DNA from: Kaistia defluvii
GTDB taxonomy: Bacteria > Pseudomonadota > Alphaproteobacteria > Rhizobiales > Kaistiaceae
DNA length: 64,000 nucleotides
Assembly: GCF_026343955.1 (NCBI RefSeq)
Contig: NZ_JAPKNI010000005.1
Span: 124,001 to 188,000 of the forward strand
Direction of reading: 5' to 3'
The position numbers and the translations under genes are program-made. Shown here in pieces: positions 18,449 through 27,289 of this stretch. Position 1 is the first letter of the stretch. Every line of letters starts with the position of its first letter. The notes below the pieces were generated by a model. The model made no database searches. It had not been told where the DNA came from and worked only from the letters and a program-made list of their open reading frames with translations.

Positions 18449-18823
18449 TTAGAAATCGTCCTGCTTATCCGGCGGGACCATGTTCTCGAGGCCGCGCAGC
18501 AGTTCTTCTTCCGACATACGGTCGAAGGCGACGCCATTGTCCTCGTCCGATGAATCCTCGGCGAGAAGCTGCATATCCTGCTCGGGTTCGTCGACCTCGA
18601 CATACTTCTGCAGGGAATGGATCAGGTCTTCCTTGAGATCGTCCGGGTGGACGGTCTCATCGGCGATCTCGCGCAGAGCGACGACGGGGTTCTTGTCGTT
18701 GTCGCGAGCGATGGTCAGCGGCGAGCCGCTGGCGATCATGCGAGCGCGATGGCCGGCAAGGAGCACCAGTTCGAAGCGGTTCTCGACCTTGTCGACGCAA
18801 TCTTCCACGGTGACGCGCGCCAT
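18449..18823 (-). CDS. rpoZ: RNA polymerase omega subunit
   Basis: This 124-residue omega subunit helps assemble RNA polymerase and, with rsh downstream, links to ppGpp control. The N-terminal [32 protein letters not shown] block is the family signature, followed by [16 protein letters not shown]. The C-terminal part is acidic, as in other alphaproteobacteria. AGGAGA precedes the ATG. It opens the leftward rpoZ-rsh-pyrE block. The 257-bp gap before it, shared with the rightward NYN gene, should contain its promoter. Confidence 0.96.
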   Translation of the reverse strand: MARVTVEDCVDKVENRFELVLLAGHRARMIASGSPLTIARDNDKNPVVALREIADETVHPDDLKEDLIHSLQKYVEVDEPEQDMQLLAEDSSDEDNGVAFDRMSEEELLRGLENMVPPDKQDDF

Positions 18824-19080
18824 GTCAGGTCTCCTGTTCGGAAAAGTCTGGGGTTCAAGCGCGCATGAATAAGTGCGCGGGCTTCCGATTGCAAGAGATT
18901 ATGCAACCCGCCCCATCCCTGGGCACGCGCCGGATGCCGTGACCGGGCCCCGGCGATCGAACACGGCGAATTGTTTGCTGGCAAGGCACCGAGGCTATAT
19001 TGATGCGGGATTGCCTGCTTCGAGTCGGCCCGTTGGGGCCGCCAATGCCGCTATCCCTCTTTCATTTTCGGATATTCAAG

Positions 19081-19683
19081 ATGTTTGACGCTCGCGAAAA
19101 AATCGCCCTGTTCATCGATGGCGCGAATCTCTACGCAACCGCCAAGTCCCTTGCCTTCGACATCGACTACAAGAAGCTGCTCGGGGAGTTCCAGAGCAAG
19201 GGCTACCTGATGCGCGCCTATTATTACACTGCGCTTTCGGAGGATCAGGAATATTCCTCGATCCGCCCGCTGATCGACTGGCTCGACTATAATGGCTACA
19301 CGGTCGTGACCAAGCCGACCAAGGAGTTCTTCGACGCCGCGGGTCGCCGCAAGGTCAAGGGCAACATGGATATCGAGCTGGCCGTCCATGTCATGGAAGT
19401 GGCGGAATTCGTCGACCATGTCGTGCTGTTCTCCGGCGACGGCGATTTCCGTTCGCTGGTGGAAGCCGTGCAGCGCAAGGGCCGCAAGGTCTCCGTGATC
19501 TCGACTCTCGCAACCCAGCCTCCCATGATCGCCGATGAATTGCGCCGCCAGGCGGATCATTTCATCGACCTCGTGACCCTGCAGAGCCGGATCGGCCGCG
19601 ATCCGTCCGAGCGCGCGCATCGCAGTTCGGAGCGCCAGCAGGCGACCAGCGGCTTTGAGGACGGTTTCGAAGACGAGATCTGA
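19081..19683 (+). CDS. NYN-domain (LabA/DUF88-type) protein
   Basis: This 200-residue NYN domain protein has a PIN-like nuclease fold. The N-terminal EKIALFIDGANLYATAK carries the first conserved Asp, DIELAVHVME the middle Asp, and LFSGDGDFRSLVEAVQRKG the third acidic cluster. Such proteins are predicted metal-dependent ribonucleases; Hyphomicrobiales members are often encoded next to rpoZ, as here. The C-terminal 35 residues are polar and ionic and probably disordered. The start was set at the ATG directly before FDAREK because the frame upstream lacks similarity. No biochemical function can be claimed. Confidence 0.87.
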   Translation: MFDAREKIALFIDGANLYATAKSLAFDIDYKKLLGEFQSKGYLMRAYYYTALSEDQEYSSIRPLIDWLDYNGYTVVTKPTKEFFDAAGRRKVKGNMDIELAVHVMEVAEFVDHVVLFSGDGDFRSLVEAVQRKGRKVSVISTLATQPPMIADELRRQADHFIDLVTLQSRIGRDPSERAHRSSERQQATSGFEDGFEDEI

Positions 19684-19730
19684 GCCCGAACCTGTTCTGC
19701 CCCGATCGCCCGCAGCGAGACGCCCGCCCC

Positions 19731-20381
19731 GTGTCCCTTACCGCTTCCGATCCCGGGCGCAATTGCCCGCTCTGCCCGCGCCTCGTCGCGTTTCGCGAGG
19801 AATGGCGGGCGAAGCAGCCCGAGTGGAACAATGCGCCGGTTCCGTCCTTTGGAGTCGAGGACGGCCGGCTGCTCATCGTCGGGCTGGCGCCGGGCCTTCG
19901 GGGCGCCAATCGGACCGGCCGGCCGTTCACCGGCGACTATGCCGGCGACCTGCTCTACCAGACGATGCTCGACTTCGGCTTCGCCCGCGGCGTCTTCGAG
20001 GCGCGGCCGGACGACAGCCTGACGCCGATCGACACGGCCATCACCAATGCCGTTCGCTGCGTCCCGCCGGAGAACAAGCCGACCACCGACGAGATCCGGA
20101 CGTGCCGCACCTTCTTGTCAGGAACGGTGGCGACCATGCCTCGCCTGCGCGCCATCATCGCGCTCGGCAAGATCGCACATGACAGCGTGGTCGTGGCGCT
20201 CGGCGAACGCATGTCGCGCCACAAATTCGGACATCGCGCGCGGCATAACATCGGCACACTTAGCATTTTCGACAGCTACCACTGCTCGCGCTACAACACC
20301 AACACCGGCGTGCTCACGCCGGAAATGTTCCGGGCCGTCTTTTCCGACGTCCGCGAATTTCTGGATTCCGAGGGCGCCTGA
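19731..20381 (+). CDS. Family 5 (UDGb-type) uracil-DNA glycosylase
   Basis: This 216-residue glycosylase excises uracil and other deaminated bases from DNA. The N-terminal CPLCPRLVAFR supplies the cysteines of a 4Fe-4S site, completed by NAVRCVPPENKP and TCRTFL. The active-site block is GLAPGLRGANRTGRPFTGD and the second motif is FDSYHCSRYNTNTG near residue 180. The motif A form (GLAPG without a polar catalytic Asn or Asp) points to family 5 rather than family 4. The start is a GTG at 19731 with no strong ribosome site; no better candidate is in frame. It follows the NYN gene by 47 bp. Confidence 0.88.
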   Translation: MSLTASDPGRNCPLCPRLVAFREEWRAKQPEWNNAPVPSFGVEDGRLLIVGLAPGLRGANRTGRPFTGDYAGDLLYQTMLDFGFARGVFEARPDDSLTPIDTAITNAVRCVPPENKPTTDEIRTCRTFLSGTVATMPRLRAIIALGKIAHDSVVVALGERMSRHKFGHRARHNIGTLSIFDSYHCSRYNTNTGVLTPEMFRAVFSDVREFLDSEGA

Positions 20382-20954
20382 CGCCGCCCAATCGGCGGGG
20401 CGCGGCTCCATCCATCCCCTCGCCCAGGGCGCGGGACACCCGGATGAGCCGTAATCGTCTCGTGACTGTCAGCGGAAATGCTGGCCTCTCTGCCTGTTCC
20501 TCCGATTACCCGGCTTGATCGCAAACGAAGCGTGCCGCCCCGCCGCGCGCGCCTCCAGCCCGCCCTGCGCGCTCCCACGGGGCATCGCCTTCTGGAAACG
20601 CCCGGTCAAAACCCTTCTTCCACAGCCCCGAAATCGACCTTCCGCAGGGACTTCCGGGCCCTTCACAAAACGCAAAACGCACCTTGTCGCAAAATAGCAA
20701 CTCAAGCTTACAATCATGACTCCATATCGGAGATGCGGCTGTTTTTGAGTTACGTGAATCATCTGGATCGGTAAGTTCATTTCACTTTCTACGAGTGATT
20801 TGGAGAAAGTCCTGTCCGTTTCCCATGGGGGGTCGCGGACAGCTCATTGGCTGGGGGAATGAGGCATGGGGACGCCCCTTTCGGCGCACGGACACAGTGC
20901 AGACCGAAGGCAGGCAGACCGCCTTCCGATCCCCCGACAACCAGAGGTCAGGTA
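20382..20954. other. 573-bp gap holding the porin promoter and leader
   Basis: I find no supportable gene here. The stretch from about 20690 to 20800 is much richer in A and T than its surroundings and contains TACAAT near 20710, a plausible -10 box without a convincing -35. An inverted repeat CTGTCCG (20812-20818) / CGGACAG (20836-20842) lies in what would be a long 5' leader of the porin transcript. A long structured leader would be consistent with small-RNA control of a porin, but this is inference. Confidence 0.4.
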
Positions 20955-22166
20955 ATGAACTTTAAGTCCCTTCTGCTCGGCTCGGCCGCAGCAATCGTGC
21001 TCGCCGGCGGCGCCCAGGCGGCCGATCTCACCGTCGCCGAGCCGGTTGACTATGTGAAGGTCTGCGACGCGTTCGGCGCGGGCTTCTTCTACTCCCCCGG
21101 CACCGACACCTGCATCAAGGTCGGCGGCTACGTCGAGTTCGGCACCTCGTTCGGCGGCGGCGACTTCGGTGGCCTGAACAGCTCGAACAACAACTGGGGC
21201 AACTTCTACACCGAAGTTTCGATCCAGCTGACGGCCTCGTCGGTCACCGAATACGGTAACCTGACCGGCTTCATCGACATGCGCGCCAAGACCGGCAACA
21301 GCGCGCCCGGCGGCGAGACGCTCAGCGACTACGTCAACGCTTCGACCAACTCCGCTTACGTCGACAGCGCCTATCTCGAGCTTGGTCCGATCAAGGCCGG
21401 CTACTTCACCTCGCTGTTCGACTTCGGTCGCGGCTATGACGACACCGGCATGTTCGGTTCGGACTCGACCACCGACCACATCCAGCTGACCTATGCCGTC
21501 AACGGCTTCGGTCTCTCGCTGTCGGTCGAAGACCAGCGCGATCGTGGCTCGTTTGGCTACTTCGAAGACCAGTTCGGCAACGATCTCGGCAACGAGAACA
21601 TTCCGGATATCGTCGCTGCCGCCACCTACTCTTCGGGCATCTTCTCGGCAAAGATTGCTGGCGCCTATACCAACTCGGCTGTCGACTACGGCACGCTCGA
21701 AGGTCAGGACGGCTGGGCTATCGGTGGCGGTCTCGAGATCGCCCTCGACAACTTCTCGGCAGGCGACCGCTTCTTCGTGTCGGCAGCGTATGGCGACAAC
21801 GCCAACTCGTTCACCGGCATCTCCGGCGGCACCTCGGTCGCTGGCGCGATCAGCGGCTTTGACGATGACTCGTTCGCCACGGCAACCGGCTCGAGCTGGA
21901 GCGCGCTCGCTTCGTACAAGCACGTCTGGACGCCGCAGCTCTGGTCGTCGCTTTCGGGTGGCTATGCCAACTTCGATGGCTCCGACTACTTCGATGGCTA
22001 CTCGATCGACGCATGGCGCGTTGGCTTCAACACCGCCTACACCCCGGTCAAGGGTCTCGACCTCGTCGCCGACGTCTTCTACACGGACGTCGACATCAAG
22101 GACGGCAGCCTGAAGGCTTCCGGCGACTCCTGGACCGCCAACCTGTTCCTGAAGCGTTCCTGGTAA
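20955..22166 (+). CDS. Omp2b-type outer-membrane porin
   Basis: This 403-residue porin is of the alphaproteobacterial Porin_2 family. A signal peptide ends at about residue 22 (GGAQA/ADL). The mature start continues VDYVKVCDAFGAGFFYSPGTDTC and IKVGGYVEF, the family signature with its conserved cysteine pair. The rest alternates aromatic and polar strands as expected for a 16-stranded barrel, and it ends with the aromatic signature LKRSW. The start follows AGAGGTCAGG. Codon use is strongly biased, as in highly expressed genes. It is monocistronic, with a long leader before it and a strong terminator after it. Confidence 0.95.
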   Translation: MNFKSLLLGSAAAIVLAGGAQAADLTVAEPVDYVKVCDAFGAGFFYSPGTDTCIKVGGYVEFGTSFGGGDFGGLNSSNNNWGNFYTEVSIQLTASSVTEYGNLTGFIDMRAKTGNSAPGGETLSDYVNASTNSAYVDSAYLELGPIKAGYFTSLFDFGRGYDDTGMFGSDSTTDHIQLTYAVNGFGLSLSVEDQRDRGSFGYFEDQFGNDLGNENIPDIVAAATYSSGIFSAKIAGAYTNSAVDYGTLEGQDGWAIGGGLEIALDNFSAGDRFFVSAAYGDNANSFTGISGGTSVAGAISGFDDDSFATATGSSWSALASYKHVWTPQLWSSLSGGYANFDGSDYFDGYSIDAWRVGFNTAYTPVKGLDLVADVFYTDVDIKDGSLKASGDSWTANLFLKRSW

Positions 22167-22226
22167 TTCCAGGTCGCCTCTGCGATCTCGCGTCCGGCGG
22201 CCCTCCCCGCCGGACGTACGGGTTAG

Positions 22227-22258
22227 AAAGCTCCGCCGAATTTCGGCGGGGCTTTTTC
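22227..22258 (+). terminator. Rho-independent terminator of the porin gene
   Basis: A stem of about 12 bp, AAGCTCCGCCGA pairing with TCGGCGGGGCTT (one G-U pair), has a very short loop and is followed by a T-run to 22258. It lies 60 bp after the porin stop. Confidence 0.85.
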
Positions 22259-22293
22259 TTTGGCCGTTTTCATTTCCGCTACGGCCGGAAAAC

Positions 22294-22324
22294 AAAAAGC
22301 CCGACCGCATCGCGGCCGGGCTTT
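22294..22324 (-). terminator. Rho-independent terminator of smpB
   Basis: Read leftward, AAAGCCCGGCCGC pairs with GCGGTCGGGCTTT and a T-run follows. It lies 32 bp past the smpB stop and faces the porin terminator, so the two convergent transcripts are separately closed. Confidence 0.8.
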
Positions 22325-22355
22325 CGCATTTCAGTCAGCCTCCGGCGCGGGCGTG

Positions 22356-22832
22356 TCAGCCCTTGTCGCGCATCAGGCGACCCTTCTCGCGGTTCCAGTC
22401 GCGCGCCTTCTCGGTCTGGCGCTTGTCGTGCTCTTTCTTGCCGCGAGCGAGCGCGATCTCGACCTTCGCCCGGCCCTTCTCGTTGAAGTAGATCTTCAAC
22501 GGGACGATCGTCATGCCCTGCCGCTGCACGGCCTGCGAGAGCTTGGCGATCTCCTTCTTGTGCAGAAGCAGCTTTCGCGGACGCCGGGTCTCGTGGTTGA
22601 ACTGGTTGGCCTGCAGATATTCCGGAATGTAGGCGTTGAACAGCCAGACCTCGCCGCCCTTTTCGGCGGCATAGGAATCCCCGATCGTGCTACGGCCGCC
22701 GCGCAGCGACTTGATCTCCGTGCCGGTCAGCATGAGGCCGGCCTCGAAGACGTCGCCGATTTCGTAGTCGAAGCGTGCGCGTCGATTGTCGGCGGCAAGC
22801 CGATAGCGCGGATCGCCCGTGCCGCTACTCAT
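22356..22832 (-). CDS. smpB: SsrA-binding protein SmpB
   Basis: This 158-residue tmRNA partner is needed for trans-translation rescue of stalled ribosomes. The N-terminal beta-barrel block is intact ([23 protein letters not shown], then TEIKSLRGG), and AYIPEY and [10 protein letters not shown] follow in order. The basic C-terminal tail [20 protein letters not shown] is the part that enters the mRNA channel. It begins 11 bp after the dapA stop; the dapA-smpB order is common in Hyphomicrobiales. Confidence 0.97.
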   Translation of the reverse strand: MSSGTGDPRYRLAADNRRARFDYEIGDVFEAGLMLTGTEIKSLRGGRSTIGDSYAAEKGGEVWLFNAYIPEYLQANQFNHETRRPRKLLLHKKEIAKLSQAVQRQGMTIVPLKIYFNEKGRAKVEIALARGKKEHDKRQTEKARDWNREKGRLMRDKG

Positions 22833-22843
22833 GATTCAATGCC

Positions 22844-23719
22844 TCAGTTGACCAGGCCGGCATGCGCCATGGCGCTGCGGATGATGGTCTTGGTGGATTC
22901 GGTGATGCCGACGAGCGGCAGACGGACGCGATCCTCCATCTTGCCGAGCAGCGACAGCGCATACTTGACGCCCGTCGGGTTCGGCTCGACGAAGATCGCG
23001 CTGTGCAGCGGCATCAGGCGATCCTGATAGGTCAGAGCCTTGGCGAAGTCGCCCGCCATGCAGGCCTCTTGGAACTCGGCGCAGAGCCGCGGCGCCACAT
23101 TCGAAGCGACCGAGATGCAGCCATGGCCGCCATGCGCCATGAAGGCCAGGGCGGTGCCATCCTCGCCCGAAAGCTGCAGGAAGTCGGGGCCCATGGCGTG
23201 ACGCTGGAGGCTGACGCGATCGAGCTTGGCCGTCGCATCCTTGACGCCGACGATGTTCTTCAGCTCGAACAGGCGCGCCATCGTCTCCACCGACATGTCG
23301 ATGATCGAGCGCGGCGGAATATTGTAGATGATGATCGGGATACCGATGGCGTCGTTGATCGCCTTATAGTGCTGGTACAAGCCCTCCTGGTTGGGCTTGT
23401 TGTAATAGGGCGTGACAACCAGCACCGCATCCGCGCCCGCCTGCTCGGCATGGCGGGCCAGGTCGATCGCCTCGGCCGTGTTGTTCGAACCGGCGCCGGC
23501 GATCACCGGTACGCGGCCGGCGGCGACCTCGATGGTGACCTCGACGACCCGCTTGTGTTCGGCATGCGAAAGGGTCGGACTCTCGCCCGTCGTGCCGACC
23601 GGCACCAGGCCATGCGTGCCCTCGCCGATCTGCCAGTCGATGAAGGTACGCAGCGCGTCTTCGTCGACCGCGTTCTCCCGCATCGGGGTGACCATGGCCG
23701 TGATCGAACCCTTGAACAT
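22844..23719 (-). CDS. dapA: 4-hydroxy-tetrahydrodipicolinate synthase
   Basis: This 291-residue enzyme condenses pyruvate with aspartate semialdehyde in the lysine and diaminopimelate pathway. The Schiff-base lysine is K160 in NIVGVKDAT, the Tyr of IIYNIPPR is at 132, and the pyruvate carboxylate loop is GTTGESPTL near residue 42. Length is that of the family. The ATG giving [12 protein letters not shown] was chosen because the frame upstream shows no similarity. It is divergent from the lytic transglycosylase and transcribed with smpB. Confidence 0.96.
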   Translation of the reverse strand: MFKGSITAMVTPMRENAVDEDALRTFIDWQIGEGTHGLVPVGTTGESPTLSHAEHKRVVEVTIEVAAGRVPVIAGAGSNNTAEAIDLARHAEQAGADAVLVVTPYYNKPNQEGLYQHYKAINDAIGIPIIIYNIPPRSIIDMSVETMARLFELKNIVGVKDATAKLDRVSLQRHAMGPDFLQLSGEDGTALAFMAHGGHGCISVASNVAPRLCAEFQEACMAGDFAKALTYQDRLMPLHSAIFVEPNPTGVKYALSLLGKMEDRVRLPLVGITESTKTIIRSAMAHAGLVN

Positions 23720-24021
23720 CGCGCTCTTCCACCTTTTGCCGTCAATTGGCCGAATTCCGCGCCGAGTATGATCGGTGGCGGTTCGTCCAACATGCTCTGT
23801 TTTTTGCTCTATCTTGGGCGGCGAACATAGTCGTTGCCCTTGGGCAGGGCAAGAACCCGCGCATGGGTCAGGGCCTGCGTCAAACCTTTGTTCACCATGA
23901 CGGCCGTAGGATCGGCGCAGATGGATCAGGTGCCACGCATGATGAACGTCATTGCGACGACAGCCTGCCTGTACATGAGTGCGCTGCGCATGGGCGCGGT
24001 GAGACAACGAGTGAGGACGAC
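23720..24021. other. 302-bp divergent region between dapA and the lytic transglycosylase
   Basis: The transglycosylase frame stays open across this gap, but the codons upstream of 24022 do not resemble a signal peptide or family member. A T-rich stretch around 23795-23815 is the most promoter-like part. I see no other gene or repeat that I can support. Confidence 0.4.
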
Positions 24022-26178
24022 ATGATCGTGAAAGCGGACCGCAGCTTGCAACGTCGCATTGGAATGCTGACGCAGGTCGCCGCTTGCGCGCTGATCAGCC
24101 TCGGAATCGTTGGCGACGCATTCGCCCAGTCGGCCCCGGTCCCGCGCTCCAATCCGAGCCGTGGCTCGACCGTCGCGTCGGACGATCTGACCACGGCGGG
24201 CATCATCCCCGTCGCCAGACCCGCGCGCGCCGCCAAGGCAGGTGTCGCCTCGCAGGCCAACGATCTGGTCGAAAGCTTTTCGCCGAGCCAGTTGGGCCTC
24301 GAGGCCGCGCTCAAGCTCATCGACTCGGGGCAGATCGGCAAGGCCGAGGCACTGGCCCGGATGATGCCGGACCGCACCAATCAGAGCATCGTCGCGTGGC
24401 TTGTGGCACAGAGCGGCAGCCCCGATGTCTCGGTTTCGCAGATCACCCAGGTGACGCTCGACCTGCCCGATTGGCCCGGCCAGGCCCTGCTGCGCCGTCG
24501 CGCCGAACAGGCACTCCAGCGCATGAAGGCGGATCCGGCCACGGTCATCTCCGCGTTCGGCGGCACAAAGCCCGGCTCGGACGAGGGCATGCTTCTGCTG
24601 GCGCGCGCCTATGTGAGCGCCGGCCGCACGAGCGACGCCGCCGCGCTGATCCGCCCGAAATGGCGCAAGGATTCTTTCTCGCAGAGCACCGAGGCCACGC
24701 TTCTTTCGGAATTCGGCTCGTTGCTGACCGCCGCCGACCACAAGGCGCGGATGGACAAGTTCTTCTATGACAATGATGCCGATGAAGGGCTCGCCATATC
24801 CAAGCTGCTGAGCGCCGATCAGCGTCAGCTGGCCGCCGCCCGCGCCGCCGTCATCCGCAGGTCCAAGAACACGGCCGACCTGCTAGCGAAGGTCCCCGCC
24901 CGCCTCAAGAAGGATCCGGGCTACATCTATTCGAAGGTGCAATATCTGCGCCGCAGCGAAAAATATCAGGATGCCGCCGCCCTCATGCTGACCGCGCCGC
25001 GCGACGGCGCCTCGCTGGTCGATCCGGATGCGTGGTGGATCGAGCGTCGCGTTCTCTCGCGCGAGCTCCTGGACCTTGGCAACCCGAAGCTCGCCTACAA
25101 ACTGGTGGCCGAGCACGCTGCGGAATCGAGCACCAACCAGGCCGACGCCGAATTCCACGCCGGCTGGTATGCGCTGCGCTTCCTGAACAACCCGGCCGTA
25201 GCCCGCCGGCATTTCCAGGCGATCCAGGCTGCCTCGACCATGCCGCTCAGCCAGTCGCGAGCCGAATATTGGCTTGGCCGCACCGCCGAGGCGATGGGGG
25301 AACGCGCCGAGGCTCAGGCGCAATACCGCCTCGCCGCCGCCTATCCGACCACCTTCTACGGCCAGCTCGCGGCGGCGAAGCTCGGCATGAAGCAGCTTTC
25401 CCTGTCGTCGCCGGCGGCTTCCGACAGCGCCACGCGGCAGCGATTCAACGCCCGCCCGATGGTGCAGGCGGCCCAGCGCCTCACGGCCGCCGGCTATCCG
25501 GACCGGGCCCGCCAGTTCTACGTCCGGCTGGCGGACACGCTGACCAACCCGACCGAAGTCGCCCTGCTCGCCCAGATGGCCGAGAAACGCGGCGACCATC
25601 AGTTGGCCCTTCAGGTCGGCAAGAAAGCCTATGTGCGTGGCCTGCCGGTCGAGACGTTGGCGTTCCCGACCGCGGCGATCCCGCGCTCGGTCAAGACCAC
25701 CAGCATCGAGAAATCGATCGTCTATGCCATTGCCCGGCAGGAAAGTGCCTTCAATCCGGGGGCTGTCAGCCATGCCGGCGCGCGCGGCCTGCTGCAACTG
25801 ATGCCCGCCACGGCCAAGGTCGTGGCCAAGGCCGCCGGCATGCCCTATTCGCTCGATCGCCTGACCAGCGACGCCGGCTATAACGCCACCATCGGCGCGG
25901 CGCATCTGGCCGAACTCGTCGGCGGCTTCAACGGCTCCTACATCATGTCGTTCGCGGCCTATAATGCCGGCCGCAGCCGTGTTTCCAAATGGGTCCAGCA
26001 ATATGGCGACCCGCGCGATCCCAAGGTCGATGCGGTCGACTGGATCGAGCGGATCCCGTTCAGTGAGACGCGCAACTACGTGATGCGGTGCATGGAAAAC
26101 CTGCAGGTGTACCGCGCCCGGCTTGGCGAGCCGGCCCTCGTGATCAACCGCGATCTCAATCGCGGCGGCCGCGGCTGA
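24022..26178 (+). CDS. Soluble lytic murein transglycosylase (Slt70-like)
   Basis: This 718-residue periplasmic enzyme cleaves glycan strands of peptidoglycan with anhydro-muropeptide formation. A signal peptide covers about residues 1-38 (ending GDAFAQ). The long middle part is an alpha-superhelical U-shaped region with TPR-like repeats. The C-terminal GEWL domain has the catalytic glutamate E574 in [19 protein letters not shown], the [10 protein letters not shown] motif and AYNAGRSRV. The start at 24022 is favoured because GAGGA lies upstream and a hydrophobic leader follows; the open frame 276 bp longer has no such feature. Confidence 0.93.
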   Translation: MIVKADRSLQRRIGMLTQVAACALISLGIVGDAFAQSAPVPRSNPSRGSTVASDDLTTAGIIPVARPARAAKAGVASQANDLVESFSPSQLGLEAALKLIDSGQIGKAEALARMMPDRTNQSIVAWLVAQSGSPDVSVSQITQVTLDLPDWPGQALLRRRAEQALQRMKADPATVISAFGGTKPGSDEGMLLLARAYVSAGRTSDAAALIRPKWRKDSFSQSTEATLLSEFGSLLTAADHKARMDKFFYDNDADEGLAISKLLSADQRQLAAARAAVIRRSKNTADLLAKVPARLKKDPGYIYSKVQYLRRSEKYQDAAALMLTAPRDGASLVDPDAWWIERRVLSRELLDLGNPKLAYKLVAEHAAESSTNQADAEFHAGWYALRFLNNPAVARRHFQAIQAASTMPLSQSRAEYWLGRTAEAMGERAEAQAQYRLAAAYPTTFYGQLAAAKLGMKQLSLSSPAASDSATRQRFNARPMVQAAQRLTAAGYPDRARQFYVRLADTLTNPTEVALLAQMAEKRGDHQLALQVGKKAYVRGLPVETLAFPTAAIPRSVKTTSIEKSIVYAIARQESAFNPGAVSHAGARGLLQLMPATAKVVAKAAGMPYSLDRLTSDAGYNATIGAAHLAELVGGFNGSYIMSFAAYNAGRSRVSKWVQQYGDPRDPKVDAVDWIERIPFSETRNYVMRCMENLQVYRARLGEPALVINRDLNRGGRG

Positions 26179-26276
26179 CGCCGTCCTTGACCTGAAGACG
26201 GCGGGAACGCTCCGCCGTCCGAGCCGGCACAGCACCGGAGTGCCGGATGCCCGGGCGGGGCGCCGCGGATCCTGAC

Positions 26277-27149
26277 CTATTCGCCGCCCTCTTCCGCCTC
26301 GCCGGCTGCCTTGGCCGGCTCCGCCATCTTCTTGGCCTTGCCGCGACGCTTCGGCTTCGTCGGTCCAGGCTTCGTCGGACCCAGCTTCGGCCCGGTGGCC
26401 GCCTTCCGCCGGAGCGGCCGATCACCGACCGGTGTCTTTTTCGCCGGCCGTCTCTTGCCGGCGACCTTCCCTGCCACGACCTCGAGCGGCTCGTCGGCCC
26501 CGGCAAACTGAATTGCCTGCCCGACCCAGTCCTTCTCGAGCGGGCCGTCGCCGGCGCCGAGATAGGCGGCGATCCAGGCCACTTCCTGGGGTGTCCAGGA
26601 GGCGATCTGGCTGAAGTGGAAGATTCCGACCTGCGCCAGGCGGCCGACATGGCGCTTGGTGACCCCCTGGATGAGATAGAGCGGATCGGCCTGTCCATGG
26701 CGCGGCGCGCTCAGCGGCAGGGGCCGGAAGCCGGCGCCGTCGCCGCGCGCGATCGCGTCGGTCTGCTTCTGCGATGCGGCCGGCGCCGCCCGGATCGCCA
26801 CGGCCATCTCGGGCAGTCCAAACGCGTCGTGCTGAAGTGGCGGATCGACGGTGAAGCGCGCCACCGCGGCCTCGCCGACATCCGGTTCCGCGGTGGGATC
26901 CAGCCGGTGACCGAAATCCGGCGGCGGCACGGGCACCGTCTGCGGCAGCACGGCCGGCACGGTGCCGCGCCAGGGCAGAATTCGCCGATCCAACCAGCGG
27001 ATCACCCGATCGATCCCGCGAATGAGCGTTGCCTGCGGCCTGCCAAGCGCCGTCATCGCGATGGCGCGCTGCAGGATCGAGCCGAGCAGCGCGCCCAGCG
27101 CGAAGCATACCGCAAGCGAGACCCAGACTTCGGCGGCATGAAGGATCAC
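26277..27149 (-). CDS. Membrane-anchored helix-hairpin-helix protein with a basic tail
   Basis: This 290-residue protein is of unknown function. One transmembrane helix spans about residues 8-32. A Pro-rich linker follows to about 150. A single HhH-type domain lies at about 155-212 (DPLYLIQGVTKRHVGRL, then FSQIASWTPQEVAWIAAYLG), like the C-terminal domain attached to NuoE and ribosomal L21 in this order. The last 65 residues are Lys/Arg/Pro-rich. The GTG start at 27149 forms a GTGA overlap with the stop of the 44-residue gene before it, implying coupling. It is third in the OmpA operon. The HhH domain and basic tail suggest nucleic-acid binding near the membrane, which is inference. Confidence 0.8.
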   Translation of the reverse strand: MILHAAEVWVSLAVCFALGALLGSILQRAIAMTALGRPQATLIRGIDRVIRWLDRRILPWRGTVPAVLPQTVPVPPPDFGHRLDPTAEPDVGEAAVARFTVDPPLQHDAFGLPEMAVAIRAAPAASQKQTDAIARGDGAGFRPLPLSAPRHGQADPLYLIQGVTKRHVGRLAQVGIFHFSQIASWTPQEVAWIAAYLGAGDGPLEKDWVGQAIQFAGADEPLEVVAGKVAGKRRPAKKTPVGDRPLRRKAATGPKLGPTKPGPTKPKRRGKAKKMAEPAKAAGEAEEGGE

Positions 27150-27280
27150 GCGGCGCCCCCATCCCCGGAAGGATCGACGATCTGGCGCCGCCGCGATCCC
27201 GTCGCCCACCAGCCAACCAGGACACCCAGCGCCCCGGCGGCGATCATGAAGGGCAGATAGTGCACGATCACGTAGGCCAT
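27146..27280 (-). CDS. 44-residue single-pass membrane protein
   Basis: This very small gene was found by reading between the two larger ones. The product begins MAYVIVHYLPFMIAAGALGV, with a hydrophobic helix covering about residues 3-25, and continues with an RRR cluster and a short polar tail ending GGAA. It starts 9 bp after the OmpA gene stop with GGAG just before the ATG. Its TGA overlaps the GTG start of the HhH gene. Tight packing on both sides, a good ribosome site and a clear TM segment argue that it is a real gene. No family is known to me; it probably partners the OmpA or HhH protein in the inner membrane. Confidence 0.75.
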   Translation of the reverse strand: MAYVIVHYLPFMIAAGALGVLVGWWATGSRRRQIVDPSGDGGAA

Positions 27281-27289
27281 CTCCGCTCC

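Noticed and set aside
20847-22310. Long leftward frame antisense to the porin
   Set aside because: It mirrors the third-position bias of the porin; the porin strand has a signal peptide, family motifs and the aromatic C-terminus.
23746-24021. N-terminal extension of the lytic transglycosylase
   Set aside because: The frame is open, but the ATG at 24022 has GAGGA and is followed by a proper signal peptide, so the extension is not needed.
26197-26219. Hairpin GACGGCGG/CCGCCGTC between the convergent transglycosylase and HhH genes as terminator
   Set aside because: There is no T-run on either strand, so I did not list it as a terminator.
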